NCBI GenBank assembly: GCA_963712565.1
Contig: CAVQIP010000024.1
Location: 124,001 to 188,000, forward strand
Direction of reading: 5' to 3'
DNA: 64,000 bases
From: VAZQ01 sp963712565
Lineage (GTDB): Bacteria > Pseudomonadota > Alphaproteobacteria > Rhizobiales > Xanthobacteraceae
A program made the position numbers and the translations under genes. The notes beneath the pieces are model-generated. The model was not told the DNA's origin and did not search any database. It was given only the letters and a program-made list of their open reading frames with translations. Of this stretch, positions 35,657 to 43,948 are shown piece by piece. The stretch's first letter is position 1; every line of letters begins with the position of its first letter.

Positions 35657-35866
35657 ATGCGTTCGTCAGCAGATCGTCTGCCCAGCCGGTTCCCGATCGG
35701 CACGCGTTACGTGGTCGAGGGCCGCGGCGGCGGCCAGGGAACTCTTCGCATCCATTTGCGATATTTGGAATTTCCCGACGGCCGCCAGGTCGAATTGCCG
35801 GTCGACTTGGCGGATCGGCCGCGCTCGCGCCGTCGCGCCCGCCGCCGCGGCCCGGCACGAAAATAA
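35657..35866 (+). CDS. small basic protein, 69 residues
   Basis: ATG at 35657 with a strong AGGAGGG ribosome binding site 6 nt upstream. The protein has a compact beta-strand-like part (FPIGTRYVVEGR, LRIHLRYLEFPDGRQVELP) and a very basic C-terminal tail (RPRSRRRARRRGPARK). Similar small proteins are common in Bradyrhizobium-type genomes. It may bind nucleic acid through the tail; function unknown. Confidence 0.7.
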   Translation: MRSSADRLPSRFPIGTRYVVEGRGGGQGTLRIHLRYLEFPDGRQVELPVDLADRPRSRRRARRRGPARK

Positions 35867-35962
35867 TTTCACCGGCAGGAACCGCGTGGGCGCCCGGGCG
35901 TTGAGTGGTTAACGCCGGGTGGAGTGCCCCCCAGCCCCCAACCCCTCACCCATCCGGCGACA

Positions 35963-35997
35963 GACCCTGGCCCCTTCGGGCGCCGGGGTCTTCTTTT
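35963..35997 (+). terminator. strong intrinsic terminator
   Basis: A nested hairpin with outer 9-bp stem GACCCTGGC / GCCGGGGTC (one G-T wobble), an inner CCC-TTC-GGG, and a following TTCTTTT tract. It lies about 100 nt after the small basic protein gene and would end its transcript and any read-through from the kinase gene. Confidence 0.75.
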
Positions 35998-36262
35998 GGC
36001 TTCGCCGTGGGGAAAACGGCAACGCGGTTGGAACTTGCCGCTGTGCTCGCGCTTGATTGCTGAGGCGCATTACCCTTTGCGGGGCTGGCGTCAGCGCCGG
36101 GTTGGCGGACCTGTCCCCTCGGACGAACCCGGCGCGCTTCTTTTCCTCGCAATAACGAAATCGTGATCGTTGCGGGTGATCGGTGTCCGAGCCTTTACGC
36201 GCGGGCCGAAACATATCCGTCGATTCAACGGGATGGGGGTCGTTGGCGGCCGCAGTTGCGTG
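35998..36262. other. non-coding stretch between the terminator and proB
   Basis: I see no gene here. The open frames crossing it have no family resemblance and lack ribosome binding sites. The gap from the small gene's stop to the proB stop is 396 bp in all. Confidence 0.6.
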
Positions 36263-37393
36263 CTAGGCCCGCCCCACCACCAGATCGTCCCGGTGCACCA
36301 TCTCGGTGCGGCCGCTGAAACCGAGGATCGAGAGGATATCGGCCGACGAGCGCCCCTTGATCTTGGCGGCGTCCTCGGCGTCGTAGGCGACGAGGCCGCG
36401 GGCAACCTCGGTGCCGTCAGGCCCCCGGATGACGACCGCGTCGCCGCGCGCGAAAACGCCGTCGACGCGGATCACGCCCGCCGGCAGCAGGCTCTTTCCG
36501 CCGCGCAAGGCGGCGACCGCACCGGCATCGATGGTCAAAATGCCCTTGGGCTCGAGCGAGCCTGCGATCCATTTCTTGCGCGCAGTAACGGGGTTGGCGG
36601 GCGTGAGGAACCAGGTGCAGCGCGTGCCTGCGGCGATGGCCTCGAGCGGATGCGCAACGCGACCCGAGGCGATCACCATATGGGTGCCGCCGCCGGTCGC
36701 GATCTTGCCGGCCTCCACTTTGGTCTGCATGCCGCCGCGCGAGAGGTCCGAGCCGGCCGCGCCCGCCATCGCTTCGATCGCGGGCGTGATGCGCTCCACC
36801 AGCGGCACGAGCTTGGCTGCGGCATTACCGGCCGGTGGGGCGTCGTAGAGCCCGTCGACGTCGGAGAGCAGTACGAGCAGATCCGCGCTCGCCATGGTGG
36901 CGACGCGCGCGGCCAGGCGGTCGTTGTCGCCATAGCGGATTTCGTTGGTCGCTACCGTGTCGTTCTCGTTGATCACCGGGACCGCCCGGAATTCCAGCAG
37001 CTTATCGATTGTGGAGCGCGCGTTGAGATAGCGCCGGCGCTCCTCGGTGTCCTGCAGCGTGACCAGCACCTGTCCTGCCGTGATTCCGTGGCGGCCGAGC
37101 ACCTCCGACCAGGTGCGCGCAAGCGCGATCTGGCCGACGGCGGCGGCGGCCTGGCTATCCTCGAGCTTGAGCGGTCCTGCCGGCAGCTTGAGCACGGCGC
37201 GGCCGAGCGCGATGGCCCCGGACGAGACCACGAGCACGTCGCGCTTCTCCCGGTGCAGCTTGGCGACATCCTCGGCCAGCGCCGAAAGCCAATCGTGGCG
37301 CAATCGTCCGCCGTCGCGGTCGACCAGGAGCGAGGAGCCGACCTTGACCACGATGCGGCGGAAGTCGGTGAGCGAAGGGGTTTTGCGGGACAT
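36263..37393 (-). CDS. proB: glutamate 5-kinase
   Basis: 376 residues. First step of proline synthesis. Amino acid kinase domain with VVKVGSSLLVDRDG, SSGAIALGRAVL and INENDTVATNEIRYGDNDRLAARVA, then a C-terminal PUA domain (SLLPAGVIRVDGVFARGDAVVI). obgE-proB is the usual order; here a DUF72 gene on the opposite strand lies between them. Confidence 0.96.
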   Translation of the reverse strand: MSRKTPSLTDFRRIVVKVGSSLLVDRDGGRLRHDWLSALAEDVAKLHREKRDVLVVSSGAIALGRAVLKLPAGPLKLEDSQAAAAVGQIALARTWSEVLGRHGITAGQVLVTLQDTEERRRYLNARSTIDKLLEFRAVPVINENDTVATNEIRYGDNDRLAARVATMASADLLVLLSDVDGLYDAPPAGNAAAKLVPLVERITPAIEAMAGAAGSDLSRGGMQTKVEAGKIATGGGTHMVIASGRVAHPLEAIAAGTRCTWFLTPANPVTARKKWIAGSLEPKGILTIDAGAVAALRGGKSLLPAGVIRVDGVFARGDAVVIRGPDGTEVARGLVAYDAEDAAKIKGRSSADILSILGFSGRTEMVHRDDLVVGRA

Positions 37394-37474
37394 GAGCTGA
37401 CCGGCGACGCGACAACCATTGTCGCGCCGAGGCGTTGTTTAGCATGTGCCTTCGGGTGGGTGCCAAGGTGTAGC

Positions 37475-38206
37475 ATGAGCGAGGTGTTCATCGGCACGTC
37501 GGGCTGGACCTATGACGGCTGGCGCGGGCCGTTCTATGCCAAGGACCTGCCGAAGAAGAATTGGCTCGTCTGGTACGCTACCCAATTCCCAACGGCCGAG
37601 ATCAATGGTTCGTTCTACCGTACGCCGCCACTGGAGGCGGTGCGGACTTGGCGCGATCAAACCCCGAAGGATTTCATGTTTGCCTGGAAGGCGTCGAAGT
37701 TCATCACCCATTGGAAGCGTCTCAAGGAGACATGCGCGAACTCCATCGCGTTGATGGAGACGCGGCTGCAGACGCTTTCGCCGAAAGTCGGCGCGGTGCT
37801 GTTTCAGCTGCCGCCGCAATTTTCCAAGAACCGTGACCGGCTGGCTTCATTTCTCGACATGCTGCCGCGCCGCCATCGCTATGTCTTCGAGTTTCGCCAC
37901 AAGAGCTGGTACGACGACGGCATCTTCGGTCTCCTGCACGAGCATGACGTATCGCTTTGCCTCTCCGATCACCACGATGCGCCGTCGCCGTGGAAAGTGA
38001 CCGCGCGCCACGTCTATGTGCGCGGACACGGGCCCGGAGGTCGATACAAGGATCATTATCCGACGCTGCGTGACTGGGCGCGCGATGTCGCCAAATGGCG
38101 GCGCCAGCGCCGCACCGTCTTCGTCTATTTCGACAACGATCAGAAAAGCGCGGCACCGGTCGACGCACGCCGCTTGATGGACATGCTCAAGACCGTTCGC
38201 AGCTGA
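37475..38206 (+). CDS. DUF72 family protein
   Basis: 243 residues from MSEVFIGTSGWTYDGWRG, a TIM-barrel-like DUF72 (YecE) protein. Conserved blocks WYATQFPTAEINGSFYRTP, FMFAWKASKFITHWKRL, GAVLFQLPPQF, FEFRHKSWYDD and VFVYFDNDQKSAAPVDA are present. The long frame running back to 36170 is antisense to proB and not part of the gene. Function unknown. It sits on the plus strand between proB and obgE, both on the minus strand. Confidence 0.93.
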   Translation: MSEVFIGTSGWTYDGWRGPFYAKDLPKKNWLVWYATQFPTAEINGSFYRTPPLEAVRTWRDQTPKDFMFAWKASKFITHWKRLKETCANSIALMETRLQTLSPKVGAVLFQLPPQFSKNRDRLASFLDMLPRRHRYVFEFRHKSWYDDGIFGLLHEHDVSLCLSDHHDAPSPWKVTARHVYVRGHGPGGRYKDHYPTLRDWARDVAKWRRQRRTVFVYFDNDQKSAAPVDARRLMDMLKTVRS

Positions 38207-38224
38207 CCAGACAGGCGATCGACG

Positions 38225-39265
38225 TCACTCGTGCGGGTGCCAGGCTTGGGAGCTGATCCTCGGCCGCTCCGCCTGGCGACCCTCGTCGATGACGGCCAAC
38301 AGCGCGCGCAACAGCTCGGGCACGCCGGCCCCGGTCGCGGCCGAGACGACGAGCGGCGTCTTTTTGGCGGCGCGTTGCAGCCGCGCAGTCTGTGCTTTGC
38401 GTTGCGCCGGCGTCAGCGCATCGGCCTTGTTGAGCGCCACCACTTCGGGTTTCTCGTCGAGGCCGTGGCCATAGGCTTCGAGTTCGGCGCGCACGGTCGC
38501 GTAGGCCTTGCCGGCGTGCGCGGCCGTCCCGTCGACGAGATGCAGGAGCACGCGGCAGCGCTCGACGTGGCCGAGGAAACGGTCGCCCAGGCCGGTGCCC
38601 TCGTGTGCGCCCTCGATCAGGCCGGGAATGTCGGCAAGCACGAATTCGCGGCCGTCGATCTCGGCCACGCCGAGCTGCGGGTGCAGGGTCGTGAAGGGAT
38701 AATCGGCGATCTTGGGCTTCGCCGCGCTCACCGCGGCGAGAAAGGTCGATTTTCCCGCATTGGGCAGCCCGACGATGCCGGCATCTGCGATGAGCTTGAG
38801 GCGAAGACGGATGGTGAGCTCCTCGCCCAGTTGGCCCGGATTGGCATGGCGCGGCGCACGGTTGGTCGAAGTCTTGAAATGGGCGTTGCCGAAGCCGCCA
38901 TTGCCGCCGCGGGCCAGCAGGACGCGCTGACCCACGGCGGTGAGGTCTGCGAGCAGGGTCTCGCCGTCCTGTTCGTAGACCTGGGTGCCGGACGGCACCT
39001 TGAGCACGACGTCATCCCCGCTCGCCCCATGGCGGTCCTTGCCCATGCCGCCGCGGCCGTTCTTGGCCTTGAAGTGCTGCTGGTAGCGGTAATCGATCAG
39101 GGTATTGAGCCCGTCGACCGCCTCCACGATCACGTCGCCGCCCTTGCCGCCGTCGCCGCCATTCGGGCCGCCGAACTCGATGAATTTCTCGCGCCGGAAC
39201 GACACGCAGCCGTTCCCGCCGTCGCCCGAGCGGACATAGACCTTGGCCTCGTCAAGGAATTTCAT
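38225..39265 (-). CDS. obgE: GTPase ObgE
   Basis: 346 residues from MKFLDEAKVYVRSGDGGNG. Gly-rich Obg fold (GGPNGGDGGKGGDV, NGRGGMGKDRHGASG), then the G domain with GLPNAGKST, DIPGLIEGAHEGTGLG and NKADAL. Ribosome-associated GTPase for 50S assembly and stress. A short C-terminus; no extra OCT domain. In relatives rplU-rpmA-GNAT lies directly upstream; here about 4 kb separates them. Confidence 0.96.
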   Translation of the reverse strand: MKFLDEAKVYVRSGDGGNGCVSFRREKFIEFGGPNGGDGGKGGDVIVEAVDGLNTLIDYRYQQHFKAKNGRGGMGKDRHGASGDDVVLKVPSGTQVYEQDGETLLADLTAVGQRVLLARGGNGGFGNAHFKTSTNRAPRHANPGQLGEELTIRLRLKLIADAGIVGLPNAGKSTFLAAVSAAKPKIADYPFTTLHPQLGVAEIDGREFVLADIPGLIEGAHEGTGLGDRFLGHVERCRVLLHLVDGTAAHAGKAYATVRAELEAYGHGLDEKPEVVALNKADALTPAQRKAQTARLQRAAKKTPLVVSAATGAGVPELLRALLAVIDEGRQAERPRISSQAWHPHE

Positions 39266-39672
39266 GACCCAGATATGCGGTCGCTCGCGCAAAAAGGCGA
39301 GAGCCCCGCGCGGCAACTGCCGGGTTCCGACAATGGGGCCAAGCTATGGAGAAAGCCTTGGAAGAATGTTTTCCGGAGCATTCGCCGGGAGGGGCCAAGG
39401 CGGGCCATGCCTCACTGATGCGGCCCAATAGGCCGCTCCCGACGCGCCGTTCGCGAAGTTGCCGCTACGCCGAGGCCCGAACGCTGCCGCGGCGGTCATC
39501 GCGGCTTGAGTAACCCGGGGGCATCGCACCTCCGTTCGGTTCTGTCGTGCGCGTCACCCCGACGAGTGATCGCACGGGTATGAATCCTGGTCGTCGCCGC
39601 CGTTGCTGTCAATGGGTCGTTAGTCGCAGCCGGTCAAATCGTGTGTCGGTAAGTACCATGTGTTCAACGGTC
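39266..39672. other. 407-bp stretch without a recognisable gene
   Basis: Between the obgE start and the deacylase stop. I found no convincing ORF, T-tract hairpin or repeat. It should hold the obgE promoter, but I cannot place it with confidence. Confidence 0.5.
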
Positions 39673-41283
39673 TCATTCGACACCGCCGTTGCGATCGCGC
39701 CGCAGCACCTTGCCCGGCAGCGCCCCGGTATGGGTCGCGTCCTTGACCACGATCACACCGTTGACGATCACGGTGGTGCGACCGCCGGTCGGATATTGAT
39801 GCGGATCGGCGTAGGTGGCGCGATCCCGAAAATCGGCGGGGTCGAAGATAGTCACATCGGCGCGATAGCCCTCGCGGAGAAGACCGCGGTCCCGCAATTT
39901 AAGCGCCCGCGCGCTCGCTCCCGTCATCTTGTGCACGGCGAGCTCGAGCGGGATGAGGCCGAGTTCGCCGACGTAATGGCCGATGATGCGGGGGAAGGTG
40001 CCGTAGAAGCGCGGGTGCGGCAGGCCCTGGCTCACGGTGCCGTAGGTCGCGACGCAGTTGCCGTCGGAGCCGACCAGCGCGAGCGGCGAGCGCACGATGG
40101 CGCGGATGTCGTCTTCCGCAATAGACGTAACGAGGACCCGCGTTGCGCCCTTGTCGGCGACGAGATAGTCGGCGATCGTGTCGATCGGGTCCTCCCCGCG
40201 CTCGGTCGCGAGCGCGCCGATCGTGCGACCGGCATGCTGCGGCAGGTGGGGCGAGATCGAAATCTGCACGCAATCCCACGATGGGATGCGACCCCAATTG
40301 TTGAGCCCGTCGCGGACGATGTCGGCGCGGATGCGCTCGCGCGTTGGCTGGTGCGTGAGCCGCTCCAGCATCGCCTCCACACCGCCGGCCTGCACCCATT
40401 GCGGCATGAGGTTCTTGAGCGGGTTGCTGCCGGCGGCATAGGGATAGGAATCGCAGTCGACGTCGAGTCCGCGCGCCTTGGCCGCGGCGATCATGTCGAG
40501 CGCGCGCGCGGCCTTGCCCCAATTGTCCACGCCCGAGCATTTGAAGTGCACGATCTCGACGTGGACGCGGCACTGCTCCGCAATCTCGATCGCCTCCGCG
40601 ACCGACTCCAGCACCTTGTTCGACTCGTCGCGAATGTGGGTGAAGTAGCCGGCATTGTGGCGCTTGACCACGCGGCAGAGCGCGATCATCTCGTCCGGCT
40701 GGGCATAGGAGCCGGGGGCGGTGAACAGGCCGGAAGAAAGCCCGAGCGCCCCGGCCGCGAGCGCGTCCTCCAGCAGGGCGATCATGGCTGCGAGTTCGGA
40801 TTGCGTCGGCGATCGGCTCGCCATGCCCATGACCATGAGACGCAGGGTGTTGTGGCCCACCAGCATGCCGGCGTTCACGGCGGTGGCGGGAAAGCTGTCG
40901 AGATAGTCCGGGAACGTCGTCGCCTCGAACGGCAGCCAGGGCGCGCTCGGGCTCAGGTAGTCGCGCAGCAGCTCGACCTTGCCCGGCAGCGTCGGCGCGA
41001 CCGAAAAGCCGCAATGGCCGATGATCTCGGTGGTGACGCCCTGGCGCACCTTGCTCTCGGCCTTGGGATTGATCGGCAGGGTAAAGTCGGAGTGGGTCTT
41101 GATGTCGATGAAGCCGGGCGCGACCGCGAGGCCGGCGGCGTCGATGATCTTGCCTGCCGCGTCCCCGAGATCCGCTCCGATGGCGGCGATGCGGCCGTCG
41201 CGGATGGCGAGATCGCCGTGCCCGCCGGCGGTGCCGCTGCCGTCGAACAAAAGGCCGCCGCGGATCAGGATATCGCAGGGCAT
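39673..41283 (-). CDS. N-acyl-D-amino-acid deacylase (D-aminoacylase family)
   Basis: 536 residues from MPCDILIRGGLLFDG. Amidohydrolase superfamily member expected to hydrolyse N-acyl-D-amino acids. The family blocks PGFIDIKTHSDF, TEIIGHCGFS (Cys metal ligand in characterised enzymes), YFTHIRDES, EIVHFKCSG and LVGSDGNC are present. The first metal His of the usual HxH motif reads Lys here (KTH). The start at 41283 removes an N-terminal extension that overlaps metG. It follows metG on the same strand, a neighbour pairing I do not know from the core gene order. Confidence 0.85.
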   Translation of the reverse strand: MPCDILIRGGLLFDGSGTAGGHGDLAIRDGRIAAIGADLGDAAGKIIDAAGLAVAPGFIDIKTHSDFTLPINPKAESKVRQGVTTEIIGHCGFSVAPTLPGKVELLRDYLSPSAPWLPFEATTFPDYLDSFPATAVNAGMLVGHNTLRLMVMGMASRSPTQSELAAMIALLEDALAAGALGLSSGLFTAPGSYAQPDEMIALCRVVKRHNAGYFTHIRDESNKVLESVAEAIEIAEQCRVHVEIVHFKCSGVDNWGKAARALDMIAAAKARGLDVDCDSYPYAAGSNPLKNLMPQWVQAGGVEAMLERLTHQPTRERIRADIVRDGLNNWGRIPSWDCVQISISPHLPQHAGRTIGALATERGEDPIDTIADYLVADKGATRVLVTSIAEDDIRAIVRSPLALVGSDGNCVATYGTVSQGLPHPRFYGTFPRIIGHYVGELGLIPLELAVHKMTGASARALKLRDRGLLREGYRADVTIFDPADFRDRATYADPHQYPTGGRTTVIVNGVIVVKDATHTGALPGKVLRRDRNGGVE

Positions 41284-41326
41284 GGGAATTCCGCCGTAGC
41301 AAACGCCGCCGGTCGGAACAACCAGG

Positions 41327-43030
41327 CTAGCACCTCTTCGGCTCATCGCCTGCGAAGCGGTGAGACAAACGAGCGACGTCCGCGGCATCGAGCTTCGCGA
41401 CCAGCGGTTCGATGGCTGCGATCGGGCGTCGTGCATGCACATCGAGCAAGAGGTCGCTTCCGGCTTGCGTGGGCCAGGGCGGGATCGGAGTTTCCTGGCC
41501 AAGCGCCGACAAGACCTTTTGCGCGAGCCCCGGCACGATGCTCCAGGCGAGCACCGCCGAGAGGCGCACCAGATTCAGCGCGGTGCGCGTGACCGCCGCG
41601 GCGCGCGCGCGATCGGAATTGATTGCCGTCCAAGGTGCGGTCTCTTGCACATAGGCGTTGGCGCGCACCCAGATGGCGCGCGTTTCCGCCGCGGCTTGGC
41701 GGAACTCCAGCGCCTCGTGGTGCGTCCGCAGGCGCGCGACCCGCGCGTCGATCTCGGCCGCCAGCGCCCATTCCCGCTCGCCCGGCGTTCCGCCGCTCGG
41801 TACGCGGCCGTCGAACGCCCGCGCAGTGAAGCGAATGAGACGGTTGACCAGGTTGCCGAACACGTCGGCGAGGTCCTTGTTCACGTCGGTCGCGAAGCGC
41901 CCGACGGTGAAGTCCGTGTCGGACGTCTCGGGCGCATTCGCGATCAGCCACCAGCGCCAGAGGTCGGCAGGAAGCTCTTCCAGCGCGGCATCGGCGAAGA
42001 TTCCGCGCCGGCGGCTGGTGGAGAATTTGCCGCCCTCATAGTTGAGCCAGTGAAACCCCTTGATCACGTCGACGGTCTTCCAAGGCTCGCCCGATCCGAG
42101 GAGGGTCGCCGGGAAGCTCACGGCGTGAAACGGTACGTTGTCCTTGCCAAGAAACTGGATGTAGCGAACGTCGTCGGCCTGCCACCACCATTGGCGCCAG
42201 TCACGACACGTGGAATCCCGTTCCGCCCATTCCTGGGTGGCCGCGATATAGGCGATCGGCGCGTCGAACCAGACGTAGAAGACCTTGTTCTCGAAGCCCG
42301 GTCGCGGCACGGGGACGCCCCACGCAAGGTCACGTGTGATGCAGCGGTCCCGCAGGTCCGCGGTGAGCCAGCTTCCTGCCAGCGAGACCACGAATGGCGG
42401 CCAGCCCCGGCGCGTGCCGAGCCATCCCTGGAGACGTTCGAGCAGCAGGGACTGACGCAGGAAGAGATGGCGGCTCTCGCGCGTTTCCAACTCGGTGTCG
42501 CCGGACAACGCGGAGCGCGGTCGGATCAGATCGATGGGGTCAAGCAGGCTCCCGCAGCCGTCGCATTGATCGCCGCGCGCGTCTTCAAAACCGCAATGCG
42601 GACAAGTACCGAGTACGTAACGATCGGGCAGGAAGCGCTGGTCGAGAGGCGACCACACCTGCCGGACCGGGCGCTCCTCGATCAGGCCGGCGGCGTCGAG
42701 GCGGCGGTAGAAGTGCTGCGTCAACGCGTGATTCTGCCGGCAGGACGAGCGGCCGAAGTGATCGAACGACAAGCCGAAGCGTCGATAGACGTCGGCCTGG
42801 ATCGCGTGCTGCGCATCGCAGTAGCGCCGCACGTCGTCTCGGGCCGCGAGGGCACCGAGCTCCGCCGGCGTGCCGTGCTCGTCGGTGCCGCAGATGAACA
42901 GCACCTGGTCGCCGATTTGGCGGCGGAAGCGCGCATGCACGTCCGCGGGCAGCAGCGAGCCGACGAGGTTGCCGAGATGCTTGACGCCGTTGATGTAAGG
43001 CAGAGCGCTGGTGATCAGAATCTTGCTCAT
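41327..43030 (-). CDS. metG: methionyl-tRNA synthetase, archaeal/eukaryotic-like type
   Basis: 567 residues. Class I catalytic core with HIGH-type YINGVKHLGNLVGS and a zinc knuckle CX2C-X9-CX2C (CPHCGFEDARGDQCDGC). The KMSKS loop reads KFSTS, followed by a GIFADAALEELPADLWRWWL segment typical of archaeal and eukaryotic MetRS. Most alphaproteobacterial MetRS are about 515 residues with KMSKS, so this is probably an additional or replacing copy. No C-terminal tRNA-binding domain. Its ATG overlaps the stop of a 29-codon uORF by 4 bp. Confidence 0.88.
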   Translation of the reverse strand: MSKILITSALPYINGVKHLGNLVGSLLPADVHARFRRQIGDQVLFICGTDEHGTPAELGALAARDDVRRYCDAQHAIQADVYRRFGLSFDHFGRSSCRQNHALTQHFYRRLDAAGLIEERPVRQVWSPLDQRFLPDRYVLGTCPHCGFEDARGDQCDGCGSLLDPIDLIRPRSALSGDTELETRESRHLFLRQSLLLERLQGWLGTRRGWPPFVVSLAGSWLTADLRDRCITRDLAWGVPVPRPGFENKVFYVWFDAPIAYIAATQEWAERDSTCRDWRQWWWQADDVRYIQFLGKDNVPFHAVSFPATLLGSGEPWKTVDVIKGFHWLNYEGGKFSTSRRRGIFADAALEELPADLWRWWLIANAPETSDTDFTVGRFATDVNKDLADVFGNLVNRLIRFTARAFDGRVPSGGTPGEREWALAAEIDARVARLRTHHEALEFRQAAAETRAIWVRANAYVQETAPWTAINSDRARAAAVTRTALNLVRLSAVLAWSIVPGLAQKVLSALGQETPIPPWPTQAGSDLLLDVHARRPIAAIEPLVAKLDAADVARLSHRFAGDEPKRC

Positions 43031-43116
43031 GGCACATCCGTTCGCGTGAGGGGGCGCCGGACCCCGAAAACGAAAGCCCTTCCGCCGCGGCGGAAGGGCT
43101 CGGGTTTCTGGCGCAT
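43027..43116 (-). CDS. candidate leader peptide (uORF) before metG
   Basis: An ATG at 43116 opens a 29-codon frame (MRQKPEPFRRGG ... TRTDVP) whose TGA overlaps the metG ATG as ATGA. The perfect 26-bp palindrome lies inside it. The product is basic with no run of one regulatory amino acid and only the initiator Met, so classical methionine attenuation is not obvious. It may be chance; start overlap and hairpin make it worth noting. Confidence 0.3.
   Translation of the reverse strand: MRQKPEPFRRGGRAFVFGVRRPLTRTDVP
43075..43100 (-). terminator. perfect 26-bp palindrome in the metG leader, possible attenuator
   Basis: AGCCCTTCCGCCG/CGGCGGAAGGGCT is exactly self-complementary. On the minus strand it is followed by TTCGTTTTCG, rich in T. 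The stem ends about 45 nt before the metG ATG, so a terminator here would act in the metG leader rather than after a gene. Confidence 0.55.
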
Positions 43117-43269
43117 GCCTCGCGCGATCGGACGCGCGTCAACCCTTCCGGCCGGACCTTTCGCGGTCGGGCCGGCGCATTCGCGTCGACTGGGCGAAGT
43201 GCGTCAGGATCATGGTGCGCTCACAACGATCTTTGTGTCCGTTCCAATATAAGGCGCCATCGCACTCGC

Positions 43270-43384
43270 TCAACCCGCGACCGGACCTTTGAGCTCGACG
43301 CCGTTGCCCTCGAGATCGTTCAGGTAGACGGACGGGCCCTGGCCCTTCGGCGCGGTAGCGCGAGGCCTGCTCGCCGCGACGAGG
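43270..43384 (-). pseudogene. remnant of a VOC/glyoxalase-family gene (C-terminal end)
   Basis: The frame ending at 43270 reads GPSVYLNDLEGNGVELKGP, the typical C-terminus of a glyoxalase/bleomycin-resistance (VOC) protein. Upstream the frame runs straight into the GNAT gene with no start, so only about 35 codons survive. It marks an old insertion or deletion at the metG-GNAT junction. Confidence 0.7.
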
Positions 43385-43948
43385 TCAGCCGAATTCGAAC
43401 TTGGTCCGTGTCACCAGCGTGTTGACGTGGGGAAATTCTCCACCGCGCGGGCGCGAGCGCAACATGGTTTCACCGTCCCGCACGAAGCCGACTTTCTCTT
43501 GCACCCGCAAGGATGCCTCGTTTCCCACGAAGGCGCCGCAATAGATCGCGTCGTGCGACAGCGTGGAAAAGAGATGGCTGACGACGCCGTAAAGCGCCTC
43601 CGTCATGTAGCCACGGCCCCAATAACGCCGTCCCAGCCAATAGCCGATATTGGGACCGGCACCGCGCTGCAAATGGCTGGCGGGCCGCATACGCACGCCG
43701 ATGACGCCGATCGGCTCTCGCTCCAACGTGATCGCGAAACGGCACTCGGCATCTTCGCTCGCCGGCTTCGCCCGCTCGCGGATGAAGCTTTGCATGTCTG
43801 CGCGCGTATAGGGCCAGGGCGGCGAGCTGAGCCAGCGGATCACCTCCCAATCTGCGAACAGGGCGAACAGACGTTCGCCATCGCCCGCGCGCACGAGACG
43901 CAACACCAGCCGCGCGGTGCGGATGTCGATCCCGGTCCGGCTCAGCAT
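43385..43948 (-). CDS. GNAT acetyltransferase 1 (RimJ-like)
   Basis: 187 residues from MLSRTGIDIRTARLVLR. RimJ/RimL-type GNAT with acetyl-CoA loop YWLGRRYWGRGYMTEAL and NEASLRVQEKVGF. Its ATG overlaps the stop of the second GNAT gene by 4 bp. A single GNAT between rpmA and obgE is usual in rhizobia; two in tandem are less so. Substrate unknown. Confidence 0.9.
   Translation of the reverse strand: MLSRTGIDIRTARLVLRLVRAGDGERLFALFADWEVIRWLSSPPWPYTRADMQSFIRERAKPASEDAECRFAITLEREPIGVIGVRMRPASHLQRGAGPNIGYWLGRRYWGRGYMTEALYGVVSHLFSTLSHDAIYCGAFVGNEASLRVQEKVGFVRDGETMLRSRPRGGEFPHVNTLVTRTKFEFG

Noticed and set aside
36170..37474. N-terminal extension of the DUF72 frame to 678 codons
   Set aside because: The first 435 codons are antisense to proB; DUF72 clearly starts at the ATG at 37475.
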